This document shows, one piece after another, positions 41,763-51,484 of a DNA stretch of 59,004 nt (position 1 is its first letter; each line of letters begins with the position of its first letter). The notes below the pieces were generated by a model, which saw nothing but the letters and a program-made list of their open reading frames with translations, did no database searches and was not told where the DNA came from. This stretch comes from a bacterium UBP6_UBA1209. Its GTDB lineage: Bacteria; UBP6; UBA1177. The stretch spans positions 11,928-70,931 of the forward strand of contig DBXP01000048.1 of NCBI GenBank assembly GCA_002309575.1, read 5' to 3'. The translations under genes were made by a program, and so were the position numbers.

Positions 41763-43116
41763 CTTCCGAAAACAGGTATTCAACCTTTTCAATTACTTGG
41801 GTTTTTGCAACGACAACGACGCTGTCGCCTTCCATGATCTTAAAGTTTCCGCCTGGGATCACGACCTCTTTGTTCCGCGTAACGGCTGCAATGATCGAAT
41901 CCATCGGCATCGCGAGCTCCTTCAGCATCTTGTTGCATGCAAGACAGCCTTCGGTGACGAGGAACTCGATCGCTTCGGCATCACCGCCGAAAAGGCTGTG
42001 GAAAGTCTTGATCCTGCCGTGGCGGATATACTTCAAAATTGCATCGACTGCGCTTCGTTTGGGGTTGACAGTCGCATCGACACCGAGCTTCTGGGCGATC
42101 GAAATGTAGCTGTCGTGGCTTACCGCGGCAACGGCCCTGTCGATCCCGATGCTCTTCGCGTAGAGTGCCGCAAGGACATTCAGCTCCTGGTTGTCGGTGA
42201 CTGTGATGATGAGGTCGACATCGTTCAGGCGTTCCTCCTCGAAAAGCGACTCGTCACGGACATCACCCTCCAGAACGAGAACGTTCGGATAGGCCTGAGA
42301 GATCTTTTTCGCCTCTTCGTAGTCTTCGATCAGGACTTTCAGGTTGATCGGCCTCGGAGCGAGCGTCCTGAGCAGATTTTTTGCGATCCGCGAATCACCG
42401 ACGACAAGCGCTGTCTTTATCTCCATAGCCTTTTTGCCGGCCTTCGTGAAGACATAATCGAGGGTCTTTGCGTCGGAAATGATGTAGATGTTGTCTCCTT
42501 CGCGGATGACGGTGTTGCCCGACGGGATGATCGCCTCGTCGCCGCGCCTGATCAAGGTGATAAGGAAAGGTTTGTCGATCTCTTTCCTGATTTTTATAAG
42601 AGACTTGTTTTTAAAAATGGATCCTGGCGTGACGATCTCGTTTCTTACGCTGATGTCGCCGCTGTCAAATGCAAGAACATCGCTTATCGCACCCTGCTTG
42701 ATCGTTTCGACGATCTGGTTCGCCGCCTCGATTTCGGGTGAAATGATGTAGTCTGCACCAAGAAAGGGGAGACCCTGGATCTCGGCGTGAGAATATTCGA
42801 GGTTCCTGATGCGTGCGATCTTTTTGACATGGATACGCGAATCGGAGGTCACGGAGTTTACGATCGCGCAGGCGATGAGGTTTATTTCGTCGCTCTCCGT
42901 GACGGCAATGAAATAGTCTCCGTCCGAAAGCGAGATCTCCTGGATCGTCTGGGCGCTTGTGATTTCACGGTTAAGCACCATGCAGTCAAGATCAGTCTCG
43001 ATGAGCTTCGCCTTGTAGGTCTCCCTCTCGATGAGAAGCACATCCTTGCCCTCCTTGATGAGGTGCTTGGCGATGTCGTAGCCTACAGAACCGGCTCCGG
43101 CGATTACATATTTCAT
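41740..43116 (-). CDS. trkA: Potassium uptake regulator TrkA (two RCK units)
   Basis: 458 residues. An N-terminal Rossmann fold (YVIAGAGSVGYDIAKHL) and a second, about 230 residues later (TALVVGDSRIAKNLLRTL), are each followed by a TrkA-C domain (GSIFKNKSLIKI, DNIYIISDA; GGNFKIMEGDSVVVVA). It is a cytoplasmic NAD(H)/ATP-sensing ring that controls TrkH. It overlaps trkH, and its start overlaps the stop of a collagen-like gene by 4 bp, so all are in one unit. Confidence 0.95.
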   Translation of the reverse strand: MKYVIAGAGSVGYDIAKHLIKEGKDVLLIERETYKAKLIETDLDCMVLNREITSAQTIQEISLSDGDYFIAVTESDEINLIACAIVNSVTSDSRIHVKKIARIRNLEYSHAEIQGLPFLGADYIISPEIEAANQIVETIKQGAISDVLAFDSGDISVRNEIVTPGSIFKNKSLIKIRKEIDKPFLITLIRRGDEAIIPSGNTVIREGDNIYIISDAKTLDYVFTKAGKKAMEIKTALVVGDSRIAKNLLRTLAPRPINLKVLIEDYEEAKKISQAYPNVLVLEGDVRDESLFEEERLNDVDLIITVTDNQELNVLAALYAKSIGIDRAVAAVSHDSYISIAQKLGVDATVNPKRSAVDAILKYIRHGRIKTFHSLFGGDAEAIEFLVTEGCLACNKMLKELAMPMDSIIAAVTRNKEVVIPGGNFKIMEGDSVVVVAKTQVIEKVEYLFSEDASLIDF

Positions 43117-44117
43117 AAGACTGTTGCCGAGCAGCCGCTCTCTTCAACTGTTTCGCTTGCTTCGACGGCATTCTCGCCGTTGCAGATGTAGTAGGTCGAT
43201 CTTGCGTTGATCTCGTCTTCGTCAAGCTCGCCGTTCCTGTTGGTGTCTATGCCGCTTGAAACCTTGACACCGCCGAATTCGCAGTTGTTTCCTGCCTCTT
43301 CGGGAGTGACTGAGACAAGGGAGTCGAAGGCGTCTTTTCCGTCTTTGCCGTTTTCGCCGGTTTCACCCTTTTCGCCTTGTTCGCCTCTGTCTCCGGGTTC
43401 GCCCTTGTCGCCCTTTTCGCCTTTGTCGCCGGGTTCACCCTTCAGACCGTCCTGGCCGTCTTTGCCCGGATCGCCGGTTTCGCCTTTTTCGCCGGTTTCG
43501 CCCTTTTCGCCGTCTGCACCGTTGCAGATATAGACAGTAAGCATATCAAGGAGCTCGTTTTCCGGATCGATAACTCCGTTTCCGTTCCAATCGAGACCGA
43601 ACTCGATCTTTCTTCCGCCGTTTTCGCAGTTCGTTCCGGGATTTTCGTTGTTTATTTCGGAAATCAGAAGCGGAGCGTCATCTCCGTCGCTGCCGTTTGC
43701 ACCCGGCTGACCGTTTGCTCCCGGCTGGCCGTTCTGGCCGTTCGGCTGGCAGATCAGGGTGTTTGAGGTGATTTCGCTTGTCTGAAGCGTTCCGTTGTCG
43801 TTCCTGTCCAGTCCGATCTTGATCCTGAAGCCTCTGCCGTTGGGGCACTCGCTGTCGGCGTTGACGACATCTATCAGGCTGTCGGCGCCCTGGGTGCCGC
43901 CTGTAGTTTCGCAGATGACTACGGAATATTGCTCTGTCTTGTTGGGATCCGAACAGATAAAGTAGGTGTATTTTACGGCTGAAACAGGGTTGTTGTACTG
44001 ATCCAGTCCGCAGACCTCGAACTCACCCAGCGTCTCTTTCCGGGCACAGTATTCTTCTGCCGTGATCAGCGCCGGAAGAAAAATGAAAAATGTTAAAGTA
44101 AAAAAGAGTCTCTTCAT
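43113..44117 (-). CDS. Collagen-like exported protein with DUF7151 domains
   Basis: 334 residues. A cleavable signal (MKRLFFTLTFFIFLPALITA) is followed by globular blocks separated by collagen-type Gly-X-Y stretches: a short one near 130-150 (GQPGANGQPGANG) and a long one near 200-265 with GEKGETG and GDKGEKGDKG. The globular blocks are DUF7151-like, with acidic EF-hand-like turns (DWNGNGVIDPEN, DTNRNGELDEDE) and a terminal YYICNG. It probably forms trimeric surface fibres that bind calcium. It directly follows the paralogous gene and overlaps trkA. Confidence 0.88.
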   Translation of the reverse strand: MKRLFFTLTFFIFLPALITAEEYCARKETLGEFEVCGLDQYNNPVSAVKYTYFICSDPNKTEQYSVVICETTGGTQGADSLIDVVNADSECPNGRGFRIKIGLDRNDNGTLQTSEITSNTLICQPNGQNGQPGANGQPGANGSDGDDAPLLISEINNENPGTNCENGGRKIEFGLDWNGNGVIDPENELLDMLTVYICNGADGEKGETGEKGETGDPGKDGQDGLKGEPGDKGEKGDKGEPGDRGEQGEKGETGENGKDGKDAFDSLVSVTPEEAGNNCEFGGVKVSSGIDTNRNGELDEDEINARSTYYICNGENAVEASETVEESGCSATVL

Positions 44118-44119
44118 GG

Positions 44120-45208
44120 CTACTTCCCGCTGTTTTCAGATTTTTTTACGAAAAGCAGTGTGAAAAAAGCAAAAACTGAAGCCAGAAGAGCTGTCAGTGT
44201 GAGCGGGCAGGATTCGACTGCTGTTGTCGAGCAGCCTGTCGAGCTTGAAACCAGACCTGCCTCTTCGGCGTTGTTTCCGTTGCAGACATAGTAAGCGCTT
44301 TCCGGCAGGATCTCCTCCGGATCAAGCTTGTTGTTGGAGTTCGCGTCAAGACCGTACTCGATCTTTTTACCGCCGGCTGCGCAGTTTTCCCCGGCAGCTT
44401 CGTCGCTGACGGAAACAAGCGTGGTCATGCCGTTCTGGCCGTCTTTTCCGTCTTCGCCGGCATCGCCTTTTTCACCTGTTTCGCCCGGCATTCCTGTTGC
44501 GCCTTTGTCGCCGGTGTCGCCCTTTGCGCCCTTGTCGCCCTTTTCGCCGTTGGTCCCGTTCGTGCCGCTTGCGCCCTTGTCGCCTTTTTCACCTGTTTCG
44601 CCCTTTTCGCCGTCTGCGCCGTCAGCTCCGTTGCAGACATACTGGGTCTGCTCGTCATCGACCTCTACAGCGTCAAGCACACCGTTGTTGTTCTCGTCGA
44701 GACCGACTTCGATTTTGATCCCGCCGTTTTCGCAGACGCCGTCACTGTCGCTTGAGGTCTTGACAAGAGCGTTGAGGCCGTTTTCACCGTCAGCTCCGTC
44801 TGCGCCGTCAGCTCCTGCTGCACCGTCGGTTCCGTCTTTGCCTGCGCAGAGATAGACGATGTTGTAGTAGGTGGAGCCGTCGATCTCGCCGTCGTTGTTG
44901 GCATCCGGTCCTGTGGAAATTTTGATCGCCTTTCCGTTCGGACAGCTTGCCTGATCGACCTCTTCGATCTTTACAGCGGTCCCGCTGCCGTTGCTGCCGT
45001 CCTCTCCGTTGCAGAGGATCTGGGTGTCGGTTACCGTTTCGCCCTCGTCAACTGTGCCGTTGTTGTTTTCGTCGTCGATGATGGAGATCAGGATTCCGCC
45101 GTTCGGACAGGTCGGACCTTTCTCTATCTCTTCAGTCGTGATCAGGCTTGCAGCGCCGGCATTGAAAAGACAAAGTATGATAAAACAAAAAAGAGAAGTT
45201 TGTTTCAT
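44120..45208 (-). CDS. Collagen-like DUF7151 protein with C-terminal membrane anchor
   Basis: 362 residues behind AAGGAG. A signal peptide, then DUF7151-like blocks (DENNNGVLDAVEVDDE, DANSNNKLDPEE, each near a YVCNG). Gly-X-Y stretches include GADGADGADGENG (about 135) and a long run near 195-260 with GEKGDKGASG and GDKGATG. Unlike its neighbour it ends in a hydrophobic span plus basic tail (LTLTALLASVFAFFTLLFV, KKSENSGK), a sorting or anchor signal. It is the first gene of the collagen-trk unit. The two proteins may form one heteromeric fibre. Confidence 0.88.
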   Translation of the reverse strand: MKQTSLFCFIILCLFNAGAASLITTEEIEKGPTCPNGGILISIIDDENNNGTVDEGETVTDTQILCNGEDGSNGSGTAVKIEEVDQASCPNGKAIKISTGPDANNDGEIDGSTYYNIVYLCAGKDGTDGAAGADGADGADGENGLNALVKTSSDSDGVCENGGIKIEVGLDENNNGVLDAVEVDDEQTQYVCNGADGADGEKGETGEKGDKGASGTNGTNGEKGDKGAKGDTGDKGATGMPGETGEKGDAGEDGKDGQNGMTTLVSVSDEAAGENCAAGGKKIEYGLDANSNNKLDPEEILPESAYYVCNGNNAEEAGLVSSSTGCSTTAVESCPLTLTALLASVFAFFTLLFVKKSENSGK

Positions 45209-45247
45209 AAGGAACTCCTTGAAATGTTGTATAGAAACCGAAAAAAA

Positions 45248-46141
45248 TTATTCAGCGCAGACCTCAGGGATCTCAACTCCGAGTTCTTCAACCGCATATT
45301 GAGGATCGATAAGATCGCCGTGCGCCGAAATGGTGATCGACTCTGCGGAGATGTCGCTGATCGTAAGTGCCGATTCTACTCCTGAGACGGCTCTTACGCA
45401 TTTAGCTCCGATCTTGTTGTTCGAGAGGTCGATGTTGAGGTCGCCGTAGAAAGCAAAGATCTCGTTTTCGACAAAGTCGTAATCTTCGCCGGCAGCAAGA
45501 GCTGTCGGGATATTGATGGCGATGAAGCGGAGGCTTGCGCCGGTCATAAGTGCGTTGAAGTCGATCTCGTCGACCCAGATAACGCTCAGCATACCCTCCA
45601 TGAAGCCGTCTTTAACGGTTGTCGGGAAGGAGAGGTTGATGCCCAATGCATCGACGATCTCCTGAGGAAGCTGCTGTGCCTGATAGGTAAATTCGTCATC
45701 GAAATATGTGAAGACCGCTTCGCCTTCGCCGGGAAGCATCGTTCCGTCAAGAGCGATCGCAGCGTTGATCGCGCCGTCGAACTCGGCAGTAAATTCACCT
45801 ATTTGGGTGAGTTCGGTGTCGGGGATGCAGGTCCCTGCGTTCGGATGGAAGCCTTCGTTGCACTCGATCTTGCACTCGTCGCCGTCAGCGGTGCAGGTCG
45901 CATTTTCAGGGCAGGTGAAAGCAGCACACGGATCGTCTTCCGTCGGAACGACGTCATCGTCTGTTTCGGGTGTCTCTTCATCGGAAACCGGTGTTTCACT
46001 GTCGCCGTCAGCCTGATCTTCGTCGGTTACCGTGCTGTTGTCGTTATCGTTTTTGTCTTTTGAATCGCCGTTTCCGCCGCATGAAACCGTAAGAACAAAG
46101 CAGAATGCAATAATAACTGAAAAAATAAGTGCTCTTTTCAT
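45248..46141 (-). CDS. EGF-like lipoprotein
   Basis: 297 residues from the ATG at 46141 behind GGAGG. The signal ends in the lipobox TVSC. An Asp/Thr/Glu linker (about 25-70) leads to a Cys-rich EGF-like segment (CAAFTCPENATCTADGDEC) near 75-115. The remaining 180 residues are beta-rich without recognised motifs, although FNALMTGASLRFIAINI and IDLSNNKIGAKCVR stand out. It probably sits on the cell surface. It follows the giant lipoprotein by 95 bp and may be separately transcribed. Confidence 0.82.
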   Translation of the reverse strand: MKRALIFSVIIAFCFVLTVSCGGNGDSKDKNDNDNSTVTDEDQADGDSETPVSDEETPETDDDVVPTEDDPCAAFTCPENATCTADGDECKIECNEGFHPNAGTCIPDTELTQIGEFTAEFDGAINAAIALDGTMLPGEGEAVFTYFDDEFTYQAQQLPQEIVDALGINLSFPTTVKDGFMEGMLSVIWVDEIDFNALMTGASLRFIAINIPTALAAGEDYDFVENEIFAFYGDLNIDLSNNKIGAKCVRAVSGVESALTISDISAESITISAHGDLIDPQYAVEELGVEIPEVCAE

Positions 46142-46235
46142 AATTTCCTCCAAATTAAATTAAGCAAAAAAACCGGATGATTGTCTGTTAAAACGGTAAA
46201 ATTTCAAGTTAAAAGCGGAAGTTTTGATCCGATTG

Positions 46236-49200
46236 TTATTTTGAATGCATCAAATTGCAGGAATCTGCAGGTGAAGCGATTTGATCCGTTGAGACGGAAA
46301 CCTTGGAAAAATCATCGCTTACAGTGATTTTTGTACCTTCTGGCACATAGTGGAAATCGATCATCGGGGTGCAGGTCTCCATAGCCTCGCCGTGTACTCT
46401 CAGATACTCTTCGCATGTCTGAAAAAAGCCTCCCTGACAGATATCGTTGAGCCACGAGCCTTTGCAGATTTTTTGGGAAACCAGTTTCGTGCTGTCGAAA
46501 TAGTGCGCTGTTTCGTCCGGAGAGCAGTAGACATAGGGAGAGGCGCAGTAGCTCTCGCTCATCCAGCCGTCTGAATCCTCCCATTTCCCGCATTCACGGG
46601 CGGTGCATCCCTTGGAAAAGGGGGATTTACAGTCGATTTTCTGGTCGATGCCTGAGTCATCGTAGGTCCCGCACCAGACTTTCTGGTAGGAATAAGGGGC
46701 GACAACTGTAGAAAATTCCGCCGTGTATAGTTTTTCATCGCTGCTGTAGCTTATTTTGTTCAGGCCTATCCCGCGCAGCCTTGCCAGCTCGTTTCTTCTG
46801 TAAAGATATGCCGACTCCGAGTCGTTCTTGCTGTAGCAGATATTCTGAAATTCCGGGCTGCCCGAGATTTTTATGGCTATGTCGTTCTCAAAACCGCCCT
46901 GCATCTCGTTGTTGATTTTCATTTTGGATAAGACTGAGGGTCTGAATTTAACGGTGAAAAAGTCTTTGCCTTCATATTGGATGTCGCTTGCCGTGACCAG
47001 CGATAAAGTACTTCTTGCGATATTCAGCGCCGGAGAGAAATCCTTTGTGACGGTTACGGGGTCTCTCCAGTAATCTCTTGATTTTATTACGCATTTGTAT
47101 TTCTCGTAGGCGCCGTCGGCAAAACCCGTGATATCTACAGCCTGTCTTGAGAGGCTCCATGGCAGAAGTGCAGGCAGTACCGTCGATTTTGCCCTGGCAA
47201 ACTCTATAAGCACCGGAGTGAACCTCCAGTTCCAGTCTAGGATCTTTTTACTGTAGGAGTTGTCGTAACACACTTCGTTTTCGCAGCTTAACGAGGTCCC
47301 GCCGGAGGAGCGGGAGACGTGGATTCTTCTGCCTTCCAGATAGACCTGGACCTCCTGCAGGCCTCCCGGCGCCTCCGCCTGGACTTTCAAGATCAGGGAA
47401 TTCTGGTCGGAGGCATATTTTTTCTGCGGATCCGAGTATGTGAACGAGACGTCGCACGAAAAGTTATTGTGTTCCCTGTCTACGGTAAAGTAGTGGTTTT
47501 TAGTGTACTGGACGTTGTTCGAACTGTTCCGGACTGTTACCGAGATATAGTATCTCCCGTTATCGAGATCCGAAGTGACGAGCTTGTTGGAGAGGGGATA
47601 GACGGCGGTCCCGCAGCTCTTTTTTTCGTTGTTGTCCGTGTCATAGATCTTACAGCTCGTGACAAGGCCGTTTGTGGTTATCGCATAGTTTATCGTCTGC
47701 CCGCTCTCTCCGGTGATCTCCAGATTCAGAGAGGGTGAATCGGTGTTGAAAAAACCGGCGAAGCAGTATGCCTCTTCGATCGTGTTGAGGGGCTTGCACC
47801 GGTTTATGTCGCTTGTGAAATTTTCAAATTCATCCTCCGGCGCCAGCGCAACGAGATAGGTCGTGTTGATCTCTGCCGGACCGAGATTATAGCTGCATAT
47901 TTTCATTGCGCTCTGCGGAAGCTCGTTGAAATTCGAGGCAGTTTTTCTTGTTGTAATATCCTGGATTATTCCGCCGTTGTATTTTTGCGCGTAGATCCTG
48001 AGAGCAGGACACTGCCCGACGGCTGTAACGCTCCCGTCTGTAAAAGCGGAGACCATCAGAGACGAAACTCCGTTCTGCGAAATCCATGCTGCTCCGCCGA
48101 GGATCGTTGCCGGCTCCTTGTCGATCGTGAAGCCGGTTTCGTTGCCGCTCTGGTTTTTTGCCTTGTCTGCAGCTTTTATTTCAACAATGAAATCCGAGAC
48201 CTTTCCTTCAAGATCGATGCCTGCCGCATCAGCAGGCGCCGGGATCGTGAGGGAGTAGTTGCCTGAACTGTTTCCTTCGATTTCATAAAAACCGCTGTTC
48301 GGAAACCTGATGTCGTTCCAGATGTAGGCATATTCCAGTTTTTGTAGATTCTCCTCCGTTACCGAAAATGTGACATCCGCACTGTTGCGGCTGGATGTCG
48401 GAATGTTGTGCGGCGTGAATACGATTTCCGGCGGAGTGTTGTCGATAAATATTGAAAGTGTGTCGCTCGTCTCGTTGCCGGCCTTGTCGAGGCAGGAAAC
48501 CTTTACGGAGTGCATTCCGTCGCCTTCGATATCGAGAGGTGCGGTTTCAGCCTGATCGGCAATTTCGACCGGCAGGGCGTTGTCGATCGAATAGGTGATT
48601 TTGTCGAAGTATGCATCCTCGCATGTTACAGAGAGCTTGAGCTCCTCGCTGCCGGATCGGAAATGGTCCGTTGAGAGGGAGCTCTTGTTGTGGATCGTCA
48701 GCACGGGCGGTGTCGTATCGACAAAATAGCGGATAGTGAGAGTGTTGGTGTTCCCTGCCGAATCGACGGCTCTGAATTTTTCGTCGTACTCTCCGTCTGA
48801 GTGAGTGATTGTGAATATATTCGAATAGTTGCCCTCTCCGTCGGCGATCCAAGCCCCCTCTTTGAAATGTTCGTGGCGTATATTTTCAGGAGCCGTGTTG
48901 TCATCGCTTGAGAGGAGCGTGACCTCGAGCGTTTCGGTTTTTATGAAGCCCGACTCATTCAGTGCGGGATCTACTGAGTAGTTGAGTTCAGGCGGATTCG
49001 TGTCGAAAAAGATATAGACGCTTCTCGTCGAAAAATTTGCTGCAAGATCTCTTGATATGATTTTCAGCTCGTAGAGCCCGTCTTCCTGAATATCCTCTTT
49101 TTTTATTTCGATCTGTCCGCTTAGAGGGTCGTTCAGCGCGTGCATAACTTGACCAGTGGCACCGTTCGGTGCGATGCTGAACTCGGTAAAATGCGGATTT

Positions 49201-51473
49201 TCTTCAGAAATCTTGTAAGCAACGAGGTAGGGGAGCGTCGTGTAAACAATGTCGGACAGATTTTCCGCAGGTTTCTCGATCACTGGCGGAATAGTATCCT
49301 TCACTGCCATCAGGGTCGCCGTCCCTCTGTTTCTCGCATCATCCTCAGCCTCGATATTTACAGAGAGATCACCGTCAGCGCTTCCCGGCAGGAACGAAAC
49401 AACGGCTGAAAAGAGACCGCTCTCCTCATCCTTCTGCAAAAGTGAAGCCTCCGCATCGCCGGAGACGGAGACCTTTCTCATGTTAAGATCGCCCTGGTCG
49501 CACGGTTCGGCGGAAAACCTTAAAAAAAACGGGTCGTTGTTGGCGTAGATAATATTGTCGGCGGAATAGTTTTGGTACTCTTCGTTCTCCGTGTGCCTGA
49601 ACTGCTTGTCGGCAATGACCGGCGGCTGGTCCGTGACTTTTTTTGGTCCGGCATCCTCCGGGAAAAGCTCGGATCTATCTGTCGAAATGTTGTTTATGAC
49701 AGTCTGAAGGTCTGAAAATTCAAGTTCAGTCGAATTTTTTTCATCCTCAAGAAAGAGCTTTAGCGCGATCGCATACCAGTATCTGAAAAGGTAGCTGTCG
49801 GATTTGAATCCGCCTATCTCTCCGAAGCCGTCGAGAACGGCGACCTCATCCTCGTCCAAATCGCTTGTCAGCTCGGCCATGACGTCGTTTATCGAGACTG
49901 CCGCGAAATTCTGATCCTGCTCTTCGGCTATGAGCCCGGCGACTCTTTCCAGCGAGGCGAGAACGATAAAGTATTTAGAACTTTCGGAGAGCATTTTCTT
50001 TGATTTCGGCTCGATATAGAGAGGAAAATCCCGGTCGAAGTGATCCGAAATAAGCTCAAGAGACTTCGTTTCAGCCTCCTTGTCGCTTGAGCCCTTTTTC
50101 AAAAGAGCGCGGTAAAGAGCCTCCCTGAGTGTAGTGAGCGGTGTCGCGACAACAGAGGTCTCAGTGCCTGCCATGATCTCAGCCCTTGTCTCAAGGTCAA
50201 AACTTAAAACAGCTGAATCTTCAATAAATACAGGCGTGTAGCTTGCGTTTTTAATGGCGAACCTGTATTTGCCGGGAGCAAGCGAAAAAGTGTTGCTTTC
50301 TGCATTAAAATCCTTGAACTCGTTTATCAGGCTGCCGTCGAAATCGTAAATTTCCACAGCCTTTGCGTTTGCTGCAGGGTTTGTAACGAAAGGTTTTATA
50401 ACGACCTTGTTCTTGTTGGAAATACGCGCCTTCACATCTGCCGATCCCGAGTTGAGACCGTCCGTCGCGGTGCATTTTACGGTTATTTCACCGTCGTCAA
50501 GAAGGGTGGTGTCAAGCCGTGACGAAAAGAGTCCGCCAGCCTCGTCTTCATCTTCAAGATAGATCCCGCTATCCAAAACAGAACAGGATAAACCTATGAT
50601 TTTATTGTTGTCTTTCGCTGAAGCCTTTATCTCTGTGATGCCGAAGATGAGCTCTCCAGAGGCCGGTTTTTCAATTGTTACCACAGGAGCGGCATTATCG
50701 GTTTCACCATCTGTTTTTCCGAAAAAGGCGGCATCGGAAGTGCGCAGATGTTCAGTCCATTCGTGGAGGTCCGCGGAAGAGAAGTTCTCTGAAACAGACG
50801 GCAGGATGTCGGCAATGACGCCTTTCAGTATATCCTGATCGATTTTGAGAAGGCCGAAACTCTCGTCCGTGCTGCCGTCGATCTTGTTGTTGTCTGCAAG
50901 ATCGGAAACAAGAAGATTGAAGAGTTTCTCTGTTGAAAAGCGTGTTTCCGGCGTCGTCTCCTGCGAATCTGATGTGGCTTGGGCGATTTTTGCCAGACCG
51001 AGATGCCACAGCCAGCGTTTTGCGGAATCAGTCAGAGTCGTATTTGCCTCAGGAGCTGTGTCTGTCTCGACAAAAAGGTAATCGAGCCACTCGTTCAAGG
51101 CTGTTTCTGACTGATAAACCGATGCCATAGTGGAGATAAAATCGACAACAAGGATCTTTCTGCCCTTTGATGCGGCGTCAAACGATTTTTCCATGCATCC
51201 CGACCAGGCTATGTCGTTCAGCAGGGTCATCTCTCCGCCGCAGACCTTGACCGAGAGTTTCTGTACGGCCGATATGTCTGATATCGACGCAGCTCCCAGC
51301 TTGTCTGTCTCTCCTTCGCCGATCAGTCTGTCATCGCTGTAAAGTTCGACCCTTGCGTTTGATAAAACAGAGCGGATCTCAATATCGAACTTAAAATCCG
51401 ACTGAGCCGGTCTTTTCCCGTTACAGGCGGCAAAAGCCAGTGCAATGATAGAAGAAATCAGTAATTTTCGCAT
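46236..51473 (-). CDS. Giant lipoprotein with Ig-like repeats and Cys-rich C-terminus, last gene of the VirB-like operon
   Basis: 1745 residues behind GGAGG. The signal ends in a lipobox (LAFAAC). An N-terminal region of about 250 residues is mostly helical. Ig-like beta domains are recognisable near 260-350 and, in a row, from about 610 to 1120. The later ones begin with DTIPPVIEKP, DTNPPELNYS, DTTPPVLTIH and DNTPPEIVFT. A helical block lies between 430 and 600. The last part (about 1550-1720) holds many cysteines (KGCTARECGKW, SYCASPYVYCS, KICKG, DICQGG, TCEEY). It begins 11 bp after the barrel-like gene and so belongs to the VirB-like operon. A secreted or displayed adhesin is inferred. 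Confidence 0.85.
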   Translation of the reverse strand: MRKLLISSIIALAFAACNGKRPAQSDFKFDIEIRSVLSNARVELYSDDRLIGEGETDKLGAASISDISAVQKLSVKVCGGEMTLLNDIAWSGCMEKSFDAASKGRKILVVDFISTMASVYQSETALNEWLDYLFVETDTAPEANTTLTDSAKRWLWHLGLAKIAQATSDSQETTPETRFSTEKLFNLLVSDLADNNKIDGSTDESFGLLKIDQDILKGVIADILPSVSENFSSADLHEWTEHLRTSDAAFFGKTDGETDNAAPVVTIEKPASGELIFGITEIKASAKDNNKIIGLSCSVLDSGIYLEDEDEAGGLFSSRLDTTLLDDGEITVKCTATDGLNSGSADVKARISNKNKVVIKPFVTNPAANAKAVEIYDFDGSLINEFKDFNAESNTFSLAPGKYRFAIKNASYTPVFIEDSAVLSFDLETRAEIMAGTETSVVATPLTTLREALYRALLKKGSSDKEAETKSLELISDHFDRDFPLYIEPKSKKMLSESSKYFIVLASLERVAGLIAEEQDQNFAAVSINDVMAELTSDLDEDEVAVLDGFGEIGGFKSDSYLFRYWYAIALKLFLEDEKNSTELEFSDLQTVINNISTDRSELFPEDAGPKKVTDQPPVIADKQFRHTENEEYQNYSADNIIYANNDPFFLRFSAEPCDQGDLNMRKVSVSGDAEASLLQKDEESGLFSAVVSFLPGSADGDLSVNIEAEDDARNRGTATLMAVKDTIPPVIEKPAENLSDIVYTTLPYLVAYKISEENPHFTEFSIAPNGATGQVMHALNDPLSGQIEIKKEDIQEDGLYELKIISRDLAANFSTRSVYIFFDTNPPELNYSVDPALNESGFIKTETLEVTLLSSDDNTAPENIRHEHFKEGAWIADGEGNYSNIFTITHSDGEYDEKFRAVDSAGNTNTLTIRYFVDTTPPVLTIHNKSSLSTDHFRSGSEELKLSVTCEDAYFDKITYSIDNALPVEIADQAETAPLDIEGDGMHSVKVSCLDKAGNETSDTLSIFIDNTPPEIVFTPHNIPTSSRNSADVTFSVTEENLQKLEYAYIWNDIRFPNSGFYEIEGNSSGNYSLTIPAPADAAGIDLEGKVSDFIVEIKAADKAKNQSGNETGFTIDKEPATILGGAAWISQNGVSSLMVSAFTDGSVTAVGQCPALRIYAQKYNGGIIQDITTRKTASNFNELPQSAMKICSYNLGPAEINTTYLVALAPEDEFENFTSDINRCKPLNTIEEAYCFAGFFNTDSPSLNLEITGESGQTINYAITTNGLVTSCKIYDTDNNEKKSCGTAVYPLSNKLVTSDLDNGRYYISVTVRNSSNNVQYTKNHYFTVDREHNNFSCDVSFTYSDPQKKYASDQNSLILKVQAEAPGGLQEVQVYLEGRRIHVSRSSGGTSLSCENEVCYDNSYSKKILDWNWRFTPVLIEFARAKSTVLPALLPWSLSRQAVDITGFADGAYEKYKCVIKSRDYWRDPVTVTKDFSPALNIARSTLSLVTASDIQYEGKDFFTVKFRPSVLSKMKINNEMQGGFENDIAIKISGSPEFQNICYSKNDSESAYLYRRNELARLRGIGLNKISYSSDEKLYTAEFSTVVAPYSYQKVWCGTYDDSGIDQKIDCKSPFSKGCTARECGKWEDSDGWMSESYCASPYVYCSPDETAHYFDSTKLVSQKICKGSWLNDICQGGFFQTCEEYLRVHGEAMETCTPMIDFHYVPEGTKITVSDDFSKVSVSTDQIASPADSCNLMHSK

Positions 51474-51484
51474 GATGTCCTCCG

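Noticed and set aside
43330..44640. Repetitive DNA resembling a CRISPR array in the collagen-like genes
   Set aside because: The period is 9 bp and encodes Gly-X-Y triplets in frame; there are no spacers or constant repeats.
46142..46235. Possible terminator after the giant lipoprotein gene
   Set aside because: Only a 4-bp stem (ACCG/CGGT) precedes the T-run, too weak to call.
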